From positions 23,141 to 87,140 of the forward strand of contig NZ_FMDO01000017.1 of NCBI RefSeq assembly GCF_900095305.1: a stretch of DNA of 64,000 nt. The letters run 5' to 3'. The DNA is from Proteiniborus sp. DW1. GTDB taxonomy: Bacteria; Bacillota; Clostridia; Tissierellales; Proteiniboraceae. Shown here in pieces: positions 54,397 through 63,300 of the stretch. Within the stretch, counting starts at the first letter, position 1. Every line of letters begins with the position of its first letter. The position numbers and the translations under genes are program-made. The notes below the pieces were generated by a model. The model worked only from the letters and a program-made list of their open reading frames with translations. It was not told the DNA's origin and did no database searches.

Positions 54397-55290
54397 ATGA
54401 AAGAGTTAGGAAACTACTATATAAAATTGAGAGAAAATTTACATCAGAAAGATTATGAAGATATTAGTGGACTACAGAAGCTTTGTATGGAAACAGATAA
54501 AGTAAATTTAAAATTAGAAATTGATTATAAGTTACAACTAGCAGAGTCAAAACCTAGTAATACAAATGAGATTAATGAATTCATGTATTATAATGATAGC
54601 AATGAACTCATAGGGTATATTGGTATATGTGATTTTGGAGGAGATGCTATTGAGGTACATGGCATGGTTCATCCCGAGTATAGAAGAAAAGGTGTATTTA
54701 GGAGGCTATTTTCTTTAGTTAAAGATGAATGGCTCAAAAGACAATCACCTAAAATGGAATTACTAAGTGATAATAGCTCTATTTCTGGATTAGAGTTTAT
54801 CAAATCAACAGGTGCTAAATATGCTTATTCAGAGCATGAAATGTATTTAAGAGATTTTACAAAACTAAAAATAGAATCTAACAAAGTGGTTTTAAGAAAA
54901 GCAACCAATGATGATGCAGAGGAAATTGAAAGAATATACTGCAAGTGTTTTGATGAAGAATATAAGGAAGAGAATATTATAATGCCAGAGGATGAAGAAA
55001 AACTAGGAATAATATATTACATTGCTGAGGTTGCCAATAGACCTATTGGCAAGATTAATTTAGCTATTGGTAATGTAGGCAGTATTTATGGTTTTGGAAT
55101 ACTTCCTGAACACCGTGGAAAGGGTTATGGCAAAGAAACTTTAATCAGATCCATAGAAAAACTTAAAGAATATAATTGTAAGGATATAATGATTCAAGTT
55201 GAATCACTTAATATTAATGCTATTAACCTGTATAAGTCCTGTGGATTTGTGGAAACTTCAACGATGGATTACTATGAAATGAATAAGTAA
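54397..55290 (+). CDS. GNAT-family acetyltransferase, tandem domains
   Basis: 297-residue cytoplasmic protein with two GNAT folds. The first (about 1-155) has VHPEYRRKGVFRRLF, the second (about 160-297) GILPEHRGKGYGKETLIRSI and NAINLYKSCGF, both being the acetyl-CoA binding (R/Q)xxGxG/A element. The second domain looks the more complete and resembles ribosomal-protein or mycothiol-type acetyltransferases. Substrate unknown. Good GGGGAGAG site; single gene. Confidence 0.85.
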   Translation: MKELGNYYIKLRENLHQKDYEDISGLQKLCMETDKVNLKLEIDYKLQLAESKPSNTNEINEFMYYNDSNELIGYIGICDFGGDAIEVHGMVHPEYRRKGVFRRLFSLVKDEWLKRQSPKMELLSDNSSISGLEFIKSTGAKYAYSEHEMYLRDFTKLKIESNKVVLRKATNDDAEEIERIYCKCFDEEYKEENIIMPEDEEKLGIIYYIAEVANRPIGKINLAIGNVGSIYGFGILPEHRGKGYGKETLIRSIEKLKEYNCKDIMIQVESLNINAINLYKSCGFVETSTMDYYEMNK

Positions 55291-55351
55291 ATAAAAATGT
55301 TAATAACAGGAAAAGTAGTGGGGTGTCAGGGTGACGGTTTTTGTTTAGTCT

Positions 55352-55391
55352 GACGGTTCTTTTTGCTTTTATAAAAGTAATAAGAACCGTC
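55352..55391. repeat. Intergenic inverted repeat, family B (copy 2)
   Basis: GACGGTTCTT pairs with AAGAACCGTC around an A/T-rich loop. It shares GACGGTTCTTTTTGC with the copy at 54227. The next T-rich bases allow termination after the GNAT gene. Confidence 0.7.
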
Positions 55392-55541
55392 TTTATTATT
55401 TTATACAATAACAATATAAAGATTGCTTTGTTATTCAATTTAAAGAATATTTAAGGATAAAAAACTGTTTTCATTTAATATAGAAAATTGAGTCTATTTA
55501 CGTTATCTATATTGGTTAATAGGTTTATAGAATAAACCAAT

Positions 55542-55570
55542 TTGATTCATGGTTAACTAAATATTATAAT
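55542..55570 (+). promoter_or_regulatory. Promoter of the peptide transporter operon
   Basis: TTGATT (55542-55547), 17 bases, TATAAT (55565-55570), about 50 bases before the first gene. Confidence 0.6.
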
Positions 55571-55624
55571 AACCTTGGACTAGAGAAGAAACTACTAAAT
55601 TACAGTAAGAGGAGGAAGTATTAT

Positions 55625-57232
55625 ATGAAGAATAAAAGATGGTTATTATTAGCGATTGCTTTGATGATGTTGTTCGTGACAGCATGTAGCAATACAGTAG
55701 AAAATAAAGAACCTAATAATATACCTGAAAATGTTGTTGATAAACCAGCAGAGAAAGCAAAAGTAGATGGAGGTATATTTATCTTTGCAATTGGAAGTGA
55801 CCCTAATGTAATGAATCCATTATATGCCGGGGATAGAGTAACTATGACTATAAATAATGCACTATATGCACCATTACTTGTTATAGATGCAAATGGAACA
55901 CGTTATTACTTAGCAGAAAGTTTGACGAGTTCAGAAGATTACTTAACACATACACTAAAGCTTAAAGAAGGGCTGAAGTGGCATGATGGAGAGCCTATAA
56001 CTGCAGACGATATCGTATTTACAATAAATTCTATACTAGATGAAAACCAAAACTCTCATTTAAGAAGCAAGTTTTTAGTAGATGGAAAGCCAATAGAAGT
56101 TAGGAAAGTTGATGAATTAACAGTAGACTTTATATTACCACAGGTATCAGCACCATTTATGAGCAGTATCTCAGGACTTCGTCCTATACCACAGCATGTT
56201 TTTGAAGGCGAAGCTGATTTAGCTAAGAGTGAGAAAAATTTATCACCTGTTGGTTCAGGACCATTTAAATTTAAAGAAATTAAGAGTGGGGAAAAAGTAG
56301 AATTAGTGAGATTTGATGATTATTTTGATGGAAAACCGAATCTTGATGGAGTAGTATTTAGAGTAATAGCAGATGCAAACTCTGCAAATACTGCACTATT
56401 AAATGGAGAGCTTAGTGCTAGATATATAACTACAGATGATATAGACAAGTTTAGTAATAATGATAAGTTTTATGTTGGAACTTTTGATGAAGGCATGTTG
56501 AATAACATGGTGTTTAGATTAACAAATGAGGCTTTACAGAATGAAGATGTAAGAAAAGCAATTGCTTATGCTATAGATAAGGATGAAATAGTAACAGGAG
56601 TTTATAAATCTGAAGAATACGCAGAAAAAGCCTATTCAGTATTTGTACCAAACACAAAATATTATACAAATAATGTAGAAAAATACGACTATGATGTTGA
56701 GAAGGCAAAAGAACTTCTTACTAATGCAGGATATGAAAATCTTAGCTTAAGGCTAGCATATACAAATTCAAGCAAAGAACAAGAAGCATATGGTCTTATT
56801 ATGCAACAACAACTACAAAAAATAGGAGTGGAGCTCGAACTTATTCCAATGGAAAGAGGAGCTTTCCTACAAAAATTCATTGATGCTACAACAACAGATT
56901 TTGATCTAGCATATAACGGGTTTGTTATGGGACTTGAACCAAATGGATATAGCCCATTATTTACTGCTGGAAGTTCTAATAACTTCATGGGCTATGTAAA
57001 TGAAGAATTAGACCAAATCTGGGATCAGGGTGTAATTGAAACAGACGAAGCTAAAAGAGCTGAAATTTATGAAAAAATTCAAAAACAAATCATAGACGAT
57101 ATGGTTGTATATCCAATTGTATATCCAAAATCAATAGTTGCAGTAAGCAGTGACTTTGGAGGAGTCGAAGAGGCAAAGCTAGTTCCAATTACTATGTTCG
57201 AAGATTTATCTAAATTATACAAAATGGAATAG
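55625..57232 (+). CDS. Dipeptide/oligopeptide-binding lipoprotein (DppA/OppA-like)
   Basis: Extracellular receptor of 535 residues, lipid anchored: signal peptide NKRWLLLAIALMMLFVTA with lipobox Cys21. The SBP family 5 body is clear: ESLTSSEDYLTHTLKLKEGLKWHDGEPITADDI near 95-130 and DVRKAIAYAIDKDEI near 315. GAGGAGG precedes the ATG. It leads a full five-gene ABC operon. A perfect hairpin follows it. Ligand probably peptides, but nickel or other compounds are also used by this family. Confidence 0.9.
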   Translation: MKNKRWLLLAIALMMLFVTACSNTVENKEPNNIPENVVDKPAEKAKVDGGIFIFAIGSDPNVMNPLYAGDRVTMTINNALYAPLLVIDANGTRYYLAESLTSSEDYLTHTLKLKEGLKWHDGEPITADDIVFTINSILDENQNSHLRSKFLVDGKPIEVRKVDELTVDFILPQVSAPFMSSISGLRPIPQHVFEGEADLAKSEKNLSPVGSGPFKFKEIKSGEKVELVRFDDYFDGKPNLDGVVFRVIADANSANTALLNGELSARYITTDDIDKFSNNDKFYVGTFDEGMLNNMVFRLTNEALQNEDVRKAIAYAIDKDEIVTGVYKSEEYAEKAYSVFVPNTKYYTNNVEKYDYDVEKAKELLTNAGYENLSLRLAYTNSSKEQEAYGLIMQQQLQKIGVELELIPMERGAFLQKFIDATTTDFDLAYNGFVMGLEPNGYSPLFTAGSSNNFMGYVNEELDQIWDQGVIETDEAKRAEIYEKIQKQIIDDMVVYPIVYPKSIVAVSSDFGGVEEAKLVPITMFEDLSKLYKME

Positions 57233-57240
57233 TATAAAAA

Positions 57241-57279
57241 ACTACAAAAGTAAACTGATTTTCAGTTTACTTTTGTAGT
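57241..57279 (+). terminator. Attenuating hairpin after the binding protein
   Basis: A 17-bp perfect stem (57241-57257 with 57263-57279) and 5-base loop, 8 bases after the stop. The T-tail is weak, so partial read-through to the permease genes is expected. Confidence 0.8.
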
Positions 57280-57298
57280 TATATTAGGAGGAATTTTG

Positions 57299-58249
57299 GT
57301 GGGAAGATTGATAATAAAAAGAATGCTACAGGCTATACCAATGCTCATTGCCGTATCAATAGTTTCATTTCTTCTTATTAAATTAGCACCAGGAGATCCA
57401 GTTCAAGCATATATAACTCCAGAAATGGGACCTGCAGATATTGAGAAAATCAGAGAAAATATGGGACTCAATGACCCTATCTATATTCAATATATACGAT
57501 GGCTGAGAAATGTTCTTAAAGGAGATTTAGGCTATTCTTTAGTTAATCATAGACCAGTAGCTATACAGATAATAGAAAGACTACCTGCAACTATTGGACT
57601 TATGCTAACATCATTAGTATTCTCAATGGTGTTTGGAACTGTAATAGGTCTTTTTTCAGCTGCTAATCACAACAAATTCTTTGATAAGTTAATTACAATT
57701 GGTTCTTATTTTGGGATCTCTATACCAAGTTTTTGGTTTGCAATGTTGCTAATATATTTTTTATCTCTAAAATTGAATTTGTTACCTAGCATTGGTATGA
57801 GAACAATAGGAGTTCATAGTACCTGGGACCTTATAAAGCATGGAATCATGCCAACTTTAGTATTAAGCATACAAAACATAGCAGTAGTTGCTAGATATGT
57901 TAGGTCAAGTACTATTAGTCAATTAAGAGAGGATTATGTAACGGTTGAGTATGCATCAGGTGCTAGTAGAACAGAAGTATTGTATAAGTATGTCTTGAAA
58001 AATGCAATTTTACCTGTTATTACAATACTGGGAATGTCATTACCTGGATTAGTATCTGGAGCCTTTATTACAGAAAGTATTTTTGGATGGCCTGGTATGG
58101 GACTACTAGGTATGAAAGCTATATTTAGCTATGATTATCCTTTAATTATGGCTATTACAATGTTTTCTTCATTAATACTCATATTAGGAAATCTATTATC
58201 AGATATATTGTATGGAGTTGCAGACCCAAGAATTAAGGAGTTGAGTTAA
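57299..58249 (+). CDS. Peptide ABC transporter permease (DppB-like)
   Basis: First permease of the importer, 316 residues, six spans. The opening RLIIKRMLQAIPMLIAVSIVSFLLIKLAPGDP and the coupling segment REDYVTVEYASGASRTEVLYKYVLKNAILPV are standard for DppB/OppB. GTG at 57299 follows GGAGG by seven bases; a TTG one codon earlier is too close. The stop is 3 bases before the next start. Confidence 0.93.
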   Translation: MGRLIIKRMLQAIPMLIAVSIVSFLLIKLAPGDPVQAYITPEMGPADIEKIRENMGLNDPIYIQYIRWLRNVLKGDLGYSLVNHRPVAIQIIERLPATIGLMLTSLVFSMVFGTVIGLFSAANHNKFFDKLITIGSYFGISIPSFWFAMLLIYFLSLKLNLLPSIGMRTIGVHSTWDLIKHGIMPTLVLSIQNIAVVARYVRSSTISQLREDYVTVEYASGASRTEVLYKYVLKNAILPVITILGMSLPGLVSGAFITESIFGWPGMGLLGMKAIFSYDYPLIMAITMFSSLILILGNLLSDILYGVADPRIKELS

Positions 58250-58252
58250 TTA

Positions 58253-59098
58253 ATGAATGAGAGATTAAAGTCTAATCTAAAGTATCAGTTAGTAGAAAAT
58301 AAGCTAGGAATAATAGCAATTGTAGTAATTTTAATTCTTACAATTGCCTCTGCCTTAGCCTTTTTATCTCCTTATGATCCCAATAAAATAGATGTAATGA
58401 ATCGTCTGTCACCTCCTACAAGTTCTAATATATTTGGTACAGATGAACTTGGCAGGGATTATTTTACTCGTGCTTTGTATGGAGGAAGAGTGTCATTAAC
58501 AGTTGGTTTTTTATCAATGATAATTTCTACAAGCATAGGTACTATAGTGGGTACTATTAGTGGATATTTTGGGGGAAAAATAGATGGTATTATTATGAGA
58601 ACTATTGATATACTAATGTGCATACCTACTTTTTTTCTTATCCTTATATTGAATGCATATTTGAAGCCCGGTATACAAAATATCATTATTATTATTGGAT
58701 TATTTAGTTGGATGAGTATTGCAAGAATAGTTAGAGGAGAGACTATTTCAATTAAAGAAAGAGAGTTCGTATCATACTCCAAGATAATAGGAGAAAGACC
58801 TTTAGTAATTATAAGAAGGCATATTATTCCTAATATTTTTCCTACAATTATAGTTGCCTCTACTTTAAATATAGCTAGTGCTATTATTACAGAATCATCA
58901 TTAAGTTTTTTAGGATTAGGAGTACGCCAACCGAACTCTTCTTGGGGAAGTATGCTTAAATACGCACAAGGATATATGGAAGAGGCACCTTATTTAGCGA
59001 TTTTTCCAGGACTTTTAATACTTCTTACTGTATTAAGCTTTAATGTGTTAGGAGATATATTTAGAGTTGCCTTTGAACCAAAGGCAAACAATGATTAG
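58253..59098 (+). CDS. Peptide ABC transporter permease (DppC-like)
   Basis: Second permease, 281 residues. A cytoplasmic start precedes span 1 (LGIIAIVVILILTIASALAF); SPPTSSNIFGTDELGRDYFTRALYGGRVSL is the family's characteristic stretch, and the coupling helix lies in VSYSKIIGERPLVIIRRHIIPNI. It pairs with the DppB-like subunit. Confidence 0.93.
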   Translation: MNERLKSNLKYQLVENKLGIIAIVVILILTIASALAFLSPYDPNKIDVMNRLSPPTSSNIFGTDELGRDYFTRALYGGRVSLTVGFLSMIISTSIGTIVGTISGYFGGKIDGIIMRTIDILMCIPTFFLILILNAYLKPGIQNIIIIIGLFSWMSIARIVRGETISIKEREFVSYSKIIGERPLVIIRRHIIPNIFPTIIVASTLNIASAIITESSLSFLGLGVRQPNSSWGSMLKYAQGYMEEAPYLAIFPGLLILLTVLSFNVLGDIFRVAFEPKANND

Positions 59099-59122
59099 GA
59101 AAATATGAAAGGATGTTATTGT

Positions 59123-60127
59123 ATGAAAAAGTCCTTGCTTAAAATAAAAGATTTGCATGTTTCTTTTTTCAACCATAGTGGTGAAGTTAAAGCAATTCGA
59201 GGAGTAAGCTTTGACGTAAATCAAGGCGAAATCCTAGGAGTAGTAGGGGAATCAGGCAGTGGAAAGTCTGTAACATCTCTGTCTGTTATGAGGCTCCTTA
59301 AAGGAAATGGTAAAATCACTAATGGTGAAATAATTTATAAGGGAGAAAATCTAGTAAACAAAAGTGAACAGGAAATGATGAAAATTCGTGGTAATGATAT
59401 TGCAATGATATTTCAAGACCCTATGACATCATTAAATCCCGTTTTTAAAGTAGGAAATCAAATATCTGATGTTATAAGAAGGCATCAGGGACTAAGTAAA
59501 AGTGAAGCTAAAGAAAAAGTTATAGAAATGTTCAGCATGGTTGGAATTCCATCACCCAAAGAAAGATATCACAATTATCCCCATGAGTTCAGCGGTGGTA
59601 TGAGACAAAGGGCTATTATAGCTATGGCTCTAAGCTGCAAGCCAGATTTATTAATTGCAGATGAGCCTACTACAGCATTAGATGTTACTATTCAGGCTCA
59701 AATACTTGAACTTTTACTGGAATTAAAAGAAAAGCTAAAAACTTCTATCATTCTCATAACTCATGATTTAGGAGTTGTAGCAAATACATGTTCTAGAGTT
59801 GTAGTAATGTATGGAGGACTTATAATGGAAGAGGGAAGTACAGAGGACATATTCTTTAATCCAATGCATCCCTATACTAAAGGATTACTTCAATCCTTGC
59901 CAGATATTGAGCATGGGAAAAAACAGAGACTTGTACCTATAAAGGGGAATCCTCCTGATATATCTACAGAAATTAAAGGATGTCCTTTTTCAGAACGTTG
60001 TCCTTATAAGATGGAGATTTGTGAAAAGAAAGAGCCAGAATATTATACCGATGGAAAAGGACATAGAGCTATGTGCTGGCTCTTAGATAATTCCATAAGT
60101 AGAAAAGGTGAGAATCATGGGAAATAG
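59123..60127 (+). CDS. Peptide ABC transporter ATPase (DppD-like)
   Basis: First ATPase of the importer, 334 residues: GESGSGKSVTSLS Walker A, FSGGMRQRAIIAMAL signature, LLIADEPTTALDVT Walker B and ILITHDLGVVA. The C-terminal oligopeptide-type extension has clustered cysteines (GCPFSERCPYKMEIC). The ATG at 59123 is favoured for spacing to AAAGGA and because it gives the usual MKKxLLKIKDL start; ATG 59105 is possible. Overlaps the last gene by 11 bases. Confidence 0.92.
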   Translation: MKKSLLKIKDLHVSFFNHSGEVKAIRGVSFDVNQGEILGVVGESGSGKSVTSLSVMRLLKGNGKITNGEIIYKGENLVNKSEQEMMKIRGNDIAMIFQDPMTSLNPVFKVGNQISDVIRRHQGLSKSEAKEKVIEMFSMVGIPSPKERYHNYPHEFSGGMRQRAIIAMALSCKPDLLIADEPTTALDVTIQAQILELLLELKEKLKTSIILITHDLGVVANTCSRVVVMYGGLIMEEGSTEDIFFNPMHPYTKGLLQSLPDIEHGKKQRLVPIKGNPPDISTEIKGCPFSERCPYKMEICEKKEPEYYTDGKGHRAMCWLLDNSISRKGENHGK

Positions 60128-61091
60128 AAATAAGCTAATAGAAGTTAAGAATTTAAAAAAATACTTTCCAGTAAAAAAATCATCTATTTTAGATAAAACT
60201 AGATATTTAAAAGCAGTAGATAATGTTAGTTTTCATATAAGTAAAGGTGAAACCTTTGGTTTAGTAGGAGAATCAGGTTGTGGTAAATCTACTACTGGTA
60301 AAAGTATTATAAGACTTTTTGATATAACAGATGGAGAAATACTGTATAAGGGAGAAGATATTGCAAGGCTAAGTGAAGCAAAATTGAGACCTTATAGAAG
60401 GGTAATGCAGGCAATATTTCAGGATCCTTATGCATCTCTAAATCCTACCCTGACAGTAGAGAAACTTATATCAGAGCCTTTAGATGTCTATAATATGGGA
60501 AGTAAAAAAGAAAGAAGAGATAGAGTACTTGAGCTACTAGAGAAGGTCGGATTAAATGAGAATCATATGAATAGATATCCTCACGAATTTAGTGGTGGAC
60601 AAAGACAAAGAATAGGCATAGCAAGGGCATTGTCAACTAACCCAGAGTTTATTCTTTGTGATGAACCTATATCTGCCTTAGATGTTTCTATACAAGCACA
60701 GGTGGTAAATATGCTAGAAGATTTACAAAGTGAAATGAATCTAACTTATCTATTCATAGCCCATGATTTATCTATGGTAAGACATATATCACAGCGTATA
60801 GGTATAATGTACTTAGGAAAACTTGTTGAAGTAGGTCCTAGCGAAGAGATTTATAATCATCCAGTACATCCCTATACTCAGGCGCTTTTATCCTCTGTTC
60901 TTAAGCCTAATCCTAGGATAGCTAAGAAAAAGCCAATAAAGGCCTTAGACGGAGATATACCTAGCCCTCTAAATCCACCATCAGGATGTAGATTTGTTAC
61001 AAGATGTAAATACGCAATGAAGAAATGTAACGAAATAGAGCCTAAATCAAAGGAAGTATCGTCTGGACATATAGTATCATGCCATTTATAA
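60117..61091 (+). CDS. Peptide ABC transporter ATPase (DppF-like)
   Basis: Second ATPase, 324 residues, with KYFPVKKSS near the start (typical of DppF/OppF), GESGCGKSTTGKS Walker A, FSGGQRQRIGIARAL signature, FILCDEPISALDVS Walker B and YLFIAHDLSMVRHIS. The C-terminal oligopeptide extension carries GCRFVTRCKYAMKKC. ATG 60117 is six bases after AAAAGGTG. It completes the operon and is followed by a terminator. Confidence 0.92.
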   Translation: MGNRNKLIEVKNLKKYFPVKKSSILDKTRYLKAVDNVSFHISKGETFGLVGESGCGKSTTGKSIIRLFDITDGEILYKGEDIARLSEAKLRPYRRVMQAIFQDPYASLNPTLTVEKLISEPLDVYNMGSKKERRDRVLELLEKVGLNENHMNRYPHEFSGGQRQRIGIARALSTNPEFILCDEPISALDVSIQAQVVNMLEDLQSEMNLTYLFIAHDLSMVRHISQRIGIMYLGKLVEVGPSEEIYNHPVHPYTQALLSSVLKPNPRIAKKKPIKALDGDIPSPLNPPSGCRFVTRCKYAMKKCNEIEPKSKEVSSGHIVSCHL

Positions 61092-61121
61092 CATATTATA
61101 ATAAATCAGACTAAGCTTTTT

Positions 61122-61162
61122 ATCATCCCGGTTTATTTCTTTTAAACTAGGGATGATTTTTT
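61122..61162 (+). terminator. Terminator of the peptide transporter operon
   Basis: ATCATCCC (61122-61129) pairs with GGGATGAT (61150-61157), then six T. Confidence 0.85.
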
Positions 61163-61292
61163 GTGCTAAACATTAGTAATAGCAACTATAACTTCAAACT
61201 TTACAGAAAACAGACCTTTGCCTATAATATAGTTAGTCAATATAAAAGGTATCAGTTAAAAGCTCTTTTAAGCTGCACATCGAGGTGATAAA

Positions 61293-62372
61293 ATGCATTC
61301 CACTCAAAAAATAGCTCTATCAGAAAAACTAAATATCATTCATGTAGACATGGATGCTTTTTATGCATCTGTAGAAGAGCATGATAATCCAAAGCTGAAG
61401 GGGCTTCCTGTTATTGTAGGGGGAACTAGTAATCATGGTATTGTAACTACTGCCAACTATAATGCTAGAAAATATGGAGTCCATTCTGCTATGCCCATTT
61501 TCATGGCTAAGCAAAGATGTCCAAATGGATGTTTTTTACCTGTAAGAATGGAAAGATACAAGGAAGTTTCTAAACAGGTCTTTAATATTCTATATGAGTT
61601 TACTGATTTAGTAGAACCCTTGTCTATTGATGAAGCTTTTCTTGATATTACAGATGTAGAGGATAATCCTATTAAAATTGCCGAGGAAATAAAGAGAAAG
61701 GTAATGAAGAATACAGGATTAACACTATCCATAGGTATCTCTTATAATAAGTTTTTGGCTAAGCTAGCATCTGATTGGAATAAGCCTAATGGATTAAAGG
61801 TAATAACAGAGAATATGATACCAGACATTTTACTACCACTTCCAGTCAAATCAGTATACGGTATAGGACCTAAATCTGCTAAAAAATTGAACAATATAGG
61901 TATCTACACAATAGAAGACTTAATGAGACTATCCGAAGAGTTTTTAATAGAGTTCTTTGGAAAGGCTGGTAGTGAAATATATAATAGAATTCGTGGCATT
62001 GACTATAGAAAAGTCAATACAACACGTGAAAGAAAATCCTTAGGAACTGAAACTACTTTTTCCGACTATACAAAGGATAAAGATGTTTTAAAGAGTTATT
62101 TACACGACTTTTCACTGGAATTAGAGTCAGCCTTAGAGAATAGAAGTATTCAAGGCAAGACCATAACCTTGAAGATTAAGGACGTAAACTTTAAGACTCG
62201 CACTAAGAGTAAAACCTTAAATAATTATATAAGTAGCTTTGATGACATATTTGAAGTTGCAGTTAATCTATTACAAGAAATAGAAATAGAGCATGATATT
62301 AGATTAATAGGTCTTACTGTATCTAATTTAGAAAGCTTGAAGCTTGAACAGCTTTCATTATTTGATTATTAA
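61293..62372 (+). CDS. dinB: DNA polymerase IV (Y family)
   Basis: Low-fidelity polymerase that copies past DNA damage. 359 residues. Palm residues HVDMDAFYASVEE (D19) and SIDEAFLD (D113, E114) coordinate magnesium; thumb and little-finger domains follow (YGIGPKSAKKLNNIGI; RKSLGTETTFS). It ends with EQLSLFDY, a beta-clamp binding peptide (QLSLF). GAGGTGATAA site. No LexA-type operator was seen upstream, so SOS control is not supported. Confidence 0.95.
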   Translation: MHSTQKIALSEKLNIIHVDMDAFYASVEEHDNPKLKGLPVIVGGTSNHGIVTTANYNARKYGVHSAMPIFMAKQRCPNGCFLPVRMERYKEVSKQVFNILYEFTDLVEPLSIDEAFLDITDVEDNPIKIAEEIKRKVMKNTGLTLSIGISYNKFLAKLASDWNKPNGLKVITENMIPDILLPLPVKSVYGIGPKSAKKLNNIGIYTIEDLMRLSEEFLIEFFGKAGSEIYNRIRGIDYRKVNTTRERKSLGTETTFSDYTKDKDVLKSYLHDFSLELESALENRSIQGKTITLKIKDVNFKTRTKSKTLNNYISSFDDIFEVAVNLLQEIEIEHDIRLIGLTVSNLESLKLEQLSLFDY

Positions 62373-62434
62373 AGAAATCCTTGACTGACGCTTAGTATAT
62401 CAATTAAGTACCTTCTAAAGGTTTCCTTTTAGAG

Positions 62435-62520
62435 GTCATTCTGAGACCTAGTCGAAGAATCTCATGTATATGGCAATAGTTAAATTGTGAGATCCTTCGC
62501 TAGTGCTCAGGAAGACATTC
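62435..62520. repeat. Intergenic inverted repeat, family A (copy 2)
   Basis: GTCATTCTGAGACCTAGTCGAAGAATCTCA pairs with a segment starting TGAGATCCTTCGCTAGTGCTCAG. It shares GTCATTCTGA and the GAAGAA/TTCGCTA core with the copy at 24763. It lies between the converging dinB and tgl genes. Confidence 0.7.
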
Positions 62521-62535
62521 TGAAAATTTTTTCAA

Positions 62536-63300
62536 CTAACTCCGTGTAAAACTATGATACCTAGAATGCAGGTGTTTAAAATTAGGCCTAGTTGCAGTAT
62601 CCATCAAATAAGCTGATCTTCTTGCACCTGTTTTTCTATTCCTATTTAAAATTCTAATTATTTCATTTCCAGTAGTGATTCCCATTCCATGTGCGTAATA
62701 GGTTCCATCACCTAAATCTATAGCATTTTCCCCTTGTAAATATGCCCTTAATGGATTTACATCAGGATTTTTAAAGTATCTGCAATCTCCAGGGAAATAA
62801 TCAGGAGGATTAGAATAATTGTTTAAGCCCAAGTTTCTATTAAGATAGTGCCAGTTCATTAATTGTATATTTGTAAACATTGAATTAAATAGCTCTACTG
62901 GATATATATCTAACACTGCCTTATAATAAATTATTACCATTGCAGTAGCACATTCAGTACCATATTTGCGTCCATTTCTAAAGATATCTTCTATTGCCTC
63001 ACTTGGCTTTACATTGTTTTTTAATAGAAATCCACCTTCATTAGTACGGGTCCAAAAATCCCTATTACAGAAGGACTTCGTAAATACTCTAAAGGCAAGA
63101 CCACTACTATTAAGTTTTCTAGAAGCATTAATTATGCTCATACGTAAATCTAACTCGAACTTAAGCTGGTCTAAGGATGTATAATCATATCTAGAATTGC
63201 TAGATGCCATAGTTGTGACTATATCTCTTTGAATTCTATTTAGAGAGTATTGATTAAAGATATTTTCTGGAGTTACTGTACGTCCTGAAATCCTAATCAT
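62536..63300 (-). CDS. tgl: Protein-glutamine gamma-glutamyltransferase Tgl (spore coat)
   Basis: Transglutaminase that cross-links spore-coat proteins in Bacillus. The 254-residue protein follows Bacillus Tgl along its length: catalytic Cys117 in TECATAMVIIYYKAV (Bacillus Cys116), then NWHYLNRNLGL, PGDCRYFKNPDVNP, LQGENAIDLGDGTYYAHGMG and RKTGARRSAYLMDTATRP. ATG 63300 has GGAGGGG; a longer frame to 63375 overlaps the upstream gene and is rejected. It overlaps that gene by 4 bases (ATGA). The main sign that the organism forms spores. Confidence 0.92.
   Translation of the reverse strand: MIRISGRTVTPENIFNQYSLNRIQRDIVTTMASSNSRYDYTSLDQLKFELDLRMSIINASRKLNSSGLAFRVFTKSFCNRDFWTRTNEGGFLLKNNVKPSEAIEDIFRNGRKYGTECATAMVIIYYKAVLDIYPVELFNSMFTNIQLMNWHYLNRNLGLNNYSNPPDYFPGDCRYFKNPDVNPLRAYLQGENAIDLGDGTYYAHGMGITTGNEIIRILNRNRKTGARRSAYLMDTATRPNFKHLHSRYHSFTRS

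Noticed and set aside
61163..61292. LexA (SOS) box before dinB
   Set aside because: No CGAAC-n4-GTTCG-like sequence was found in the upstream 130 bases.
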